Of a stretch of DNA of 5,221 bases, positions 1 to 3,755 are shown piece by piece. The stretch's first letter is position 1. Each line of letters starts with the position of its first letter. Source of the stretch: an uncultured bacterium (GTDB lineage Bacteria > Planctomycetota > Phycisphaerae > Phycisphaerales > SM1A02); NCBI GenBank assembly GCA_903914045.1, contig CAIWNO010000175.1:1-5221 (forward strand). The letters run 5' to 3'. A program made the position numbers and the translations under genes. The notes beneath the pieces were generated by a model. That model was not told where the DNA came from and ran no database searches. It was given only the letters and a program-made list of their open reading frames with translations.

Positions 1-663
1 CACCAATTCATCGCCCACACCTTTGAGTTGATCGGAAATAATCGCGTTCACGCAGTGCGGCCAGATGTAGTCGGAGCCAATTAAAAAGTAGCGGCGCGCG
101 GCAAGTTTAGAGTGGCACCAACTCACCGCCGGTGTGATTTGTTGATTGGGCGCGGCGCCAACATAAATAATGTTGGGCGATTGTTCCAGGCCCTCATACG
201 CCATTGGATAAATCAGAAGATGGTCGTTGCTTTCAAACACGGGCAGAACGCTCTTGCGGCTGGCGCTGGTCCAGCAACCAAAGACCACGCACACGTTGTC
301 GTTGCGGATCAACTTCTCGGCTTGTGTGGCAAAAGTCGCGGGGTCGGACGCGCCGTCGGCAATCTTCCACTGGACTTGTCTACCTAAAAGACCGCCGTCG
401 GCGTTGATTTGTTCAAGCGCAAGAATTTCAGCGTCAATCATTGATTTTTCGCTGACCGCCATGGGCCCGGTTTGCGAATGAAGAATGCCAACCATAATTG
501 GCGAGCGATCCACAATCACGCGGTCAATGGCGAACCAACACAGCGCGCCAAGCGAGATGAAAATAATCCAAGCAAACAAGCCGCGGACACGGCGCGTGCC
601 TGCACCAAAAGATCGGTTTGTGGTGGTGGGGACTTCAGAAACTGCGCGCGCGTTTGTAACCAT
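1..663 (-). CDS. Membrane-anchored urea/amide-type periplasmic binding protein (UrtA/AmiC-like), 3' end outside window
   Basis: Reading the minus strand from an ATG at 663 gives 221 codons without a stop, continuing past base 1. Residues 1-27 are polar and end in the basic cluster RRVRG. Residues about 28-51 form one hydrophobic helix (start GLFAWIIFISLGALC), which fits an uncleaved signal anchor with the rest outside the cytoplasm. From residue 56 the protein matches the Peripla_BP_5 family of UrtA/AmiC: VGILHSQTGPMA (58-69), LEQINADGGLLGR (83-95), FGCWTSASRKSVLPVFE (128-144), YEGLEQSPN (156-164), GAAPNQQ (169-175) and GSDY (196-199). In that family the domain binds urea or short amides, either for an ABC transporter or as the sensor half of a receptor. 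No lipobox or clear signal-peptidase site is visible, and no urt transporter genes lie upstream, so a receptor is as likely as a transporter subunit. The C-terminus that would decide is missing. No Shine-Dalgarno is evident; an in-frame TAA lies upstream and no earlier ATG exists. Confidence 0.85.
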   Translation of the reverse strand, partial: MVTNARAVSEVPTTTNRSFGAGTRRVRGLFAWIIFISLGALCWFAIDRVIVDRSPIMVGILHSQTGPMAVSEKSMIDAEILALEQINADGGLLGRQVQWKIADGASDPATFATQAEKLIRNDNVCVVFGCWTSASRKSVLPVFESNDHLLIYPMAYEGLEQSPNIIYVGAAPNQQITPAVSWCHSKLAARRYFLIGSDYIWPHCVNAIISDQLKGVGDELV

Positions 664-689
664 TTTTCTAAATGCATGGTAACGAAAAA

Positions 690-719
690 ACGTTATTAGT
701 TTGGCCGTTGGCGTGTCAA
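690..719 (-). promoter_or_regulatory. Candidate sigma70-type promoter for the binding-protein gene
   Basis: On the minus strand a perfect TTGACA (plus 714-719) is followed after 18 bases by TAACGT (plus 690-695), a weak -10. Alternative -10 hexamers in the same AT-rich patch (TAATAA) sit at a shorter spacing of 15. Transcription from here would leave a short leader of about 20 bases before the ATG at 663. Evidence is the -35 match and its position only. Confidence 0.35.
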
Positions 720-763
720 AAGAACGACTCGCTTACAAGTATGCAAACTATGATTATACGCGC

Positions 764-1405
764 ATGATTGATAGCGCCCAGAAATTACTTGCCAGCACAA
801 CGCATCATCAGCGACAGGTATTGTTGATCATTGATGTTCAAAACGATTTTTGCATCGGCGGCGCGCTTGCGGTACCAGACGCCAATGCAATCGTTCCGCT
901 TATCAATCAATTCTCTGCGCACTTTGCGCATGTCATTTGCACGCAGGACTGGCATTGCCCGAAGCATATTTCGTTCGCGTCAAGCCACCCCGGTAAAAAG
1001 CTTTATGAAACCATAGAAACACAAAGTGGCGCGCAAATGTTGTGGCCCGATCATTGCGTGGCCAACACGCATGGCGCCGAGTTTGATGGCCAACTTGATC
1101 GCGCGCGGTGCGAATTTGTAGTGCGCAAGGGCACGCACAAAAACTTGGATTCATACTCGGCGTTTTTAGAGAATGACAAAATCACACAGACCGGGTTACA
1201 CGCATATTTACAGCAACGCGAACTGACTTCATTGTTTCTTGTGGGCCTGGCCACGGATTATTGCGTGGCGTTTACCGCTATCGACGCGCGCAAACTTGGC
1301 TACCAAACCACTTTGTTGCAATCGGCATGCAGAGCGATTGATATGAACGGTTCGTTGGAGCGCGCGTGTGAGCGCATGGACAAGGTCGGCGTAAGTCGTA
1401 AGTAG
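764..1405 (+). CDS. pncA: Nicotinamidase PncA
   Basis: This is a cysteine hydrolase of the isochorismatase superfamily that converts nicotinamide to nicotinate plus ammonia, the entry step of the deamidating NAD salvage route, in the cytoplasm. From the ATG at 764 it is 213 residues, the same length as E. coli PncA. The catalytic triad is visible: Asp24 in LLIIDVQNDF, Lys122 in VVRKGTHKN, and Cys167 in GLATDYCV. The metal ligands are Asp62 and His64 in QDWH, His68 two turns on, and His97 in WPDHCV. The substrate-pocket signatures DSYSAF (129-134) and SFAS (70-73) are also present. The frame stays open upstream to a TTG at 701, which would add 21 residues not needed by the family, so I chose 764. 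No Shine-Dalgarno precedes it; a TATGAT at 749-754, ten bases before the ATG, could be a -10 box giving a near-leaderless mRNA, although no good -35 is seen. It diverges from the binding-protein gene and converges on the sulfotransferase-like gene. Confidence 0.95.
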   Translation: MIDSAQKLLASTTHHQRQVLLIIDVQNDFCIGGALAVPDANAIVPLINQFSAHFAHVICTQDWHCPKHISFASSHPGKKLYETIETQSGAQMLWPDHCVANTHGAEFDGQLDRARCEFVVRKGTHKNLDSYSAFLENDKITQTGLHAYLQQRELTSLFLVGLATDYCVAFTAIDARKLGYQTTLLQSACRAIDMNGSLERACERMDKVGVSRK

Positions 1406-1440
1406 GGGGCGATTGGTTACGCATTGAAATTCATCCGCTT

Positions 1441-1500
1441 CTTGTGTTTATGCTTGCGGCGTAGCCGACACAAAAAAATCCACGAAAATTTCAGCAACGC
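1441..1500 (+). repeat. 60-bp direct repeat, copy 1
   Basis: This segment of the pncA/sulfotransferase spacer matches 3268-3327 at 53 of 60 positions, in the same orientation and without gaps. The flanks on both sides lose similarity at once. It contains a small hairpin (inner stem CGGC-GTA-GCCG, outer TTGTGT/ACACAA with a bulge) followed by seven A residues. Translated in register with copy 2, it spells CGVADTKKSTKISAT versus CGVASTKKSKQVSAT, so it may be a fossil of the 5' end of the helix-hairpin-helix gene. The start codon position reads GTA instead of GTG. The rest of the 1406-1515 spacer shows no gene and no convincing terminator. Confidence 0.85.
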
Positions 1501-1515
1501 ATCCGCACTTAAAAG

Positions 1516-2244
1516 TTAGAGTTTATGCGCCGCCAAGCGCTCATAGTGCGGCCGCGCCGCGTCGGCAATGCGGCGCACGTTGTCGCTCATATCTTTTATG
1601 TCAACCGCGGCGCGCGGCGGACCAAATTCCGTGGAGCGTTCAACCGCGTCATACCACACTGGCGCCCACACACCGTCGCTGTCGCGCTTGCCGGCGGGCC
1701 AACGCAACATACGCTCGCTAAATTCAATCTCAAGCGCCGCGCACAATTTGGAAAGTGTCGCCCGCGGATTGGCCAACACATCCGCGCTATCAATCACGGG
1801 CGGCGCCGCGCCAAGTCGATCACACTCGCGCTCAAATAATTCGCGTTGACGCTCAACACCAATATCTGCCAGCGTCACATTTTCGCGCTTCACCGTGTAA
1901 CTGGCCAGCACCGCTTCGGGCGCGCGAATTAAAAACGCGTTGCGACAATCAGCGGTCCAGTCAAGGCTAAAGTCCGCCAGCATGTGGTGCGTCATATGTT
2001 TCTGATACCACACCGCCGCGCCATCTGGAGTTGGTCCGCTTAACTCACCAACCACAGCGCGCCAGTCCGTTGATTGCGACGCAAGAACTTCATCACGCAT
2101 TGGATGGTCCACGCCCGTCTGCAGTAAATACGCCGCATAAAACGGCTCATCCACAACCGCGGTGTCGGCGCGGTTTTCAAAGGCGCGCATCATGGCCGTG
2201 GAAATATTGCGCGGTCCCGACCACATGGCAATGCGAATACTCAT
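1516..2244 (-). CDS. Sulfotransferase-like P-loop protein
   Basis: The protein is 242 residues and has the layout of a PAPS-dependent sulfotransferase fold. A 5'-phosphosulfate-binding loop lies at the N-terminus (MWSGPRNISTAMM, residues 7-19), followed by VVDEPFYAAYL (30-40). A strand-helix at 104-116 (FLIRAPEAVLASY) provides Arg107 and Ser115 in the places that bind the 3'-phosphate of PAPS in sulfotransferases. WAPVWYDAVERSTEFGP lies near the C-terminus. Known sulfotransferases move sulfate from PAPS to hydroxyl or amino groups, but the acceptor here is unknown and the activity is not proven. The ATG overlaps the stop of the upstream aminotransferase gene as ATGA (2241-2244), so the two are very probably translationally coupled. 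As I recall, plant 'branched-chain-amino-acid aminotransferase-like' proteins carry this same type of domain (W-S-x-P-R, VVDEP.YAA.L, WAP.WY) N-terminal to a class-IV aminotransferase domain. It ends with TAA 110 bp from the convergent pncA stop. Confidence 0.85.
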   Translation of the reverse strand: MSIRIAMWSGPRNISTAMMRAFENRADTAVVDEPFYAAYLLQTGVDHPMRDEVLASQSTDWRAVVGELSGPTPDGAAVWYQKHMTHHMLADFSLDWTADCRNAFLIRAPEAVLASYTVKRENVTLADIGVERQRELFERECDRLGAAPPVIDSADVLANPRATLSKLCAALEIEFSERMLRWPAGKRDSDGVWAPVWYDAVERSTEFGPPRAAVDIKDMSDNVRRIADAARPHYERLAAHKL

Positions 2245-3152
2245 CGCGCGGCTTCCGCGTTTTTTAATTCTTCATACAAACCGCGCAGGCGACTTGTCAT
2301 TGGTCCAGGCAACGTGAGCGGCAGGGCACGTCCATCAATTTCGCGCACTGGTGTCAAGCCGCCAAAAGTTCCAGTGACAAACGCCTCGTCCGCGCCGCGC
2401 GCGTCATCAACGGAAAAATTATCCAAGCGAATTGGAATGTTGTTGTCGCGGCACAGTTGAAGAACGTTGGCGCGCGTCACGCCAAGAAAGCAGAACTCGC
2501 CAGTGGAGGTGCGAACCTGGCCGTCTTTCACCCAGAAAAAATTGGTGGCGTTGCAACTTGAAACAAATCCTTGCGGATCAAGCATCAGCGCCTCGTCCGC
2601 GCCCACCGCAATCGCTTGGTTCAGCGCCAAAATTAAATTCAATCTGCTGTGCGAGTTCAAGCGCATGTCAAACATGTGCGCCGGCGTGCACAGAATTGTG
2701 CTTGTAGCAAGCGACAATCCGCGCGTGACCACGGCGGGGCTAGGAACTTTCCACTCCGCAAGTATGACAATGGTGGGAATACCCAGCGCGTTGCGCGGGT
2801 CCTGATTCGCTCCAGTTTTTTCGCCGCGCGTCACCATCAATCGCAAGTGCACGCCATCTTCCATGCCGTTGGCGCGTAGCAATGTTTCAAGCGCGTCGAT
2901 CACGCCTTGGCGCGTCAACCCAATATCAAGATTGATGGCTTTGGCGCCGGCGAATAATCGATCCAGATGCGCGTCTAGAAAAACCAACTTACCTTTGTGC
3001 AGTCGCAGGCCTTCCCACACGCCGTCGCCAACCACAAAGCCCGCGTCAAACACAGACACTTTGGCGTTGGCGCGCGTGACCAAATTTCCCTGCAACCAAA
3101 TGCGGGCGTTGGCGTTGCGCGGATCAGCGGCGAAGTCTTGGCTACCAGCCAT
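2241..3152 (-). CDS. Class-IV aminotransferase-fold protein lacking the expected PLP lysine
   Basis: The 303-residue protein has the full architecture of class-IV (BCAT/D-alanine aminotransferase/PabC) PLP enzymes. It shows VFDAGFVVGDGVWEG (34-48), HLDRL with Arg65 (62-66), GADEALMLDPQGFV (184-197), NATNFFWVKDG (201-211), the phosphate-binding GVTRANV (224-230), ADEAFVTGTFGGLTPV (254-269) and EIDGR (271-275). The family transaminates branched-chain or D-amino acids, or lyses aminodeoxychorismate. However, the segment that should hold the Schiff-base lysine, DMRLNSHSRLNLILALNQA (162-180), contains no lysine; there is none between Lys135 and Lys209. Aligned with my memory of E. coli PabC (IKHLNRLEQVL), Asn166 takes the Lys place. 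The Glu that contacts the PLP ring is Ser199 in FVSSCNATN. Length and fold motifs are otherwise intact and the frame is unbroken, so this is not a decayed gene. It is the first gene of a two-gene operon, with an excellent Shine-Dalgarno deciding the start. Substrate and activity are unknown. Confidence 0.9.
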   Translation of the reverse strand: MAGSQDFAADPRNANARIWLQGNLVTRANAKVSVFDAGFVVGDGVWEGLRLHKGKLVFLDAHLDRLFAGAKAINLDIGLTRQGVIDALETLLRANGMEDGVHLRLMVTRGEKTGANQDPRNALGIPTIVILAEWKVPSPAVVTRGLSLATSTILCTPAHMFDMRLNSHSRLNLILALNQAIAVGADEALMLDPQGFVSSCNATNFFWVKDGQVRTSTGEFCFLGVTRANVLQLCRDNNIPIRLDNFSVDDARGADEAFVTGTFGGLTPVREIDGRALPLTLPGPMTSRLRGLYEELKNAEAAR

Positions 3153-3160
3153 GGGTCACA

Positions 3161-3166
3161 CTCCTT
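3161..3166 (-). promoter_or_regulatory. Strong Shine-Dalgarno of the aminotransferase-fold gene
   Basis: On the minus strand AAGGAG lies eight bases before the ATG at 3152, the only near-consensus ribosome-binding site in the window. It fixes the start of the aminotransferase gene and suggests that the operon is well translated, in contrast with its neighbours. Confidence 0.8.
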
Positions 3167-3252
3167 CTTGCACGGGCTTTGCACGGGGCGGTATTTGCAT
3201 ACGCGCGTCATCGTAACGCCATGCGTGCGTGGTGCGCCGCAGACAGGCGACA

Positions 3253-3260
3253 TATATAAA
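3253..3260. promoter_or_regulatory. AT-rich candidate -10 region in the divergent spacer
   Basis: The spacer 3153-3287 between the aminotransferase gene (minus) and the helix-hairpin-helix gene (plus) is GC-rich apart from a short TATATAAA tract here. It could serve as a -10 element for either direction: about 28 bases upstream of the GTG at 3288, or about 100 bases upstream of the ATG at 3152. No convincing -35 hexamer was found on either strand at 16-18 bases, so this is a weak call. Nothing else is recognisable in the spacer except repeat copy 2, which begins at 3268. Confidence 0.25.
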
Positions 3261-3267
3261 TGCGCGC

Positions 3268-3327
3268 CTTGTGTTTATGCTTGCGGCGTGGCCAGCACAA
3301 AAAAATCCAAACAAGTTTCAGCAACGC
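3268..3327 (+). repeat. 60-bp direct repeat, copy 2
   Basis: This is the second copy of the element at 1441-1500 (7 differences in 60, no gaps). It spans the leader and the first 13 codons of the helix-hairpin-helix gene, with that gene's GTG start at repeat position 21. The hairpin is kept in altered form (TTGTG/CACAA outside, GGC-GTG-GCC inside), again followed by a run of seven A. Together with copy 1 it brackets the minus-strand aminotransferase/sulfotransferase operon. Confidence 0.85.
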
Positions 3328-3716
3328 CGCGGCGCGCGCGTGTGTCCGCAAGACCAGCGTCAATCGCGCCGCCGCGCGCGCGCGTGATCGCAAGTTCGGC
3401 TTCAATCACGCCGCCTCTCAAGCTTGCTGACATGGCGAATGTCGGACCAGCCACGCTAGGCGATTTAAATTTGCTTGGCATACAACGCGTAGCGCAACTT
3501 GCAAAGTTGCAACCAAGCGACGCGTTTGTGCTGTGGCGCAAACTCGGCCGGCTCACAGGTGGTTTGCACGACCCATGCGTGATCGATGTATTCATGTCCG
3601 TCATTTCGCAAGCACACGGCAATACACCTTGCCCGTGGTGGCACTTCACAAAGCAACGCAAGGCAATGATGGCGGCGCATGCCAAGCATCAATTAACAAA
3701 TATGCGTTCTAATTAA
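3288..3716 (+). CDS. Small helix-hairpin-helix protein, Cdd1/'pathogenicity locus' type
   Basis: From a GTG start the protein is 142 residues. Residues 1-43 are basic and low-complexity (R, A, S, P, K). They contain a 14-residue tandem duplication: RARVSARPASIAPP followed by RARVIASSASITPP. Residues about 44-124 match the Cdd1 family (Pfam 'Pathogenicity locus', PF11731 from memory): a helix-hairpin-helix LADMANVGPATLGDLNLLGI (46-65), then VAQLAKLQPSDAF, GRLTGGLHDPCVIDVF (87-102) and the terminal PCPWWHF (114-120). The helix-hairpin-helix usually binds DNA backbone non-specifically; the cellular role of this family is not settled and older annotations link it to mitomycin resistance. GTG 3288 is chosen because longer starts overlap the divergent aminotransferase gene and the next in-frame ATG (Met49) would cut into the domain. 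No Shine-Dalgarno is seen. It converges on the kinase gene with 39 AT-rich bases between stops and no clear terminator hairpin. Confidence 0.8.
   Translation: MASTKKSKQVSATPRRARVSARPASIAPPRARVIASSASITPPLKLADMANVGPATLGDLNLLGIQRVAQLAKLQPSDAFVLWRKLGRLTGGLHDPCVIDVFMSVISQAHGNTPCPWWHFTKQRKAMMAAHAKHQLTNMRSN
3333..3416 (+). repeat. Two tandem 42-bp units within the helix-hairpin-helix gene
   Basis: Two in-frame 42-bp units (3333-3374 and 3375-3416) encode the duplicated 14-residue motif RARV....ASI.PP. Each begins with an alternating GC tract and ends with GCCGCC-type sequence. The unit length is a multiple of three, so copy-number change by slippage would alter only the length of the basic N-terminal linker. 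Confidence 0.75.
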
Positions 3717-3755
3717 AACATAAACAATAAACACTCTTACAAAACATACAAGAAA

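Noticed and set aside
112..481. Plus-strand open frames over the left edge
   Set aside because: They are antisense to the binding-protein gene, whose minus-strand translation matches UrtA-type motifs throughout.
701..763. TTG-initiated 21-residue extension of pncA
   Set aside because: The ATG at 764 already gives the usual 213-residue length. The extension has no family similarity, no Shine-Dalgarno, and overlaps the candidate promoter of the divergent gene.
1441..1478. Intrinsic terminator between pncA and the sulfotransferase-like gene
   Set aside because: The stem is followed by A rather than T on the plus strand, and on the minus strand the T-run precedes the stem.
2641..2700. Frameshift or misread as the cause of the missing lysine
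   Set aside because: Both sides of the segment stay in the same frame with matching family motifs, so a frameshift is excluded; a single-base error cannot be excluded without reads.
2997..3287. Longer ATG start for the helix-hairpin-helix gene
   Set aside because: It would run antisense through the start of the well-supported aminotransferase gene and through its Shine-Dalgarno and leader; the added residues resemble no domain.
1441..3327. Composite transposon or IS bounded by the 60-bp repeats
   Set aside because: There is no transposase or integrase, no terminal inverted repeats and no short target duplication; a 60-bp direct repeat is too long for a usual target-site duplication.
3275..3685. 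Minus-strand open frame of 136 codons opposite the helix-hairpin-helix gene
   Set aside because: It is a low-complexity antisense shadow with no recognisable motif, while the plus strand carries clear Cdd1-family signatures.
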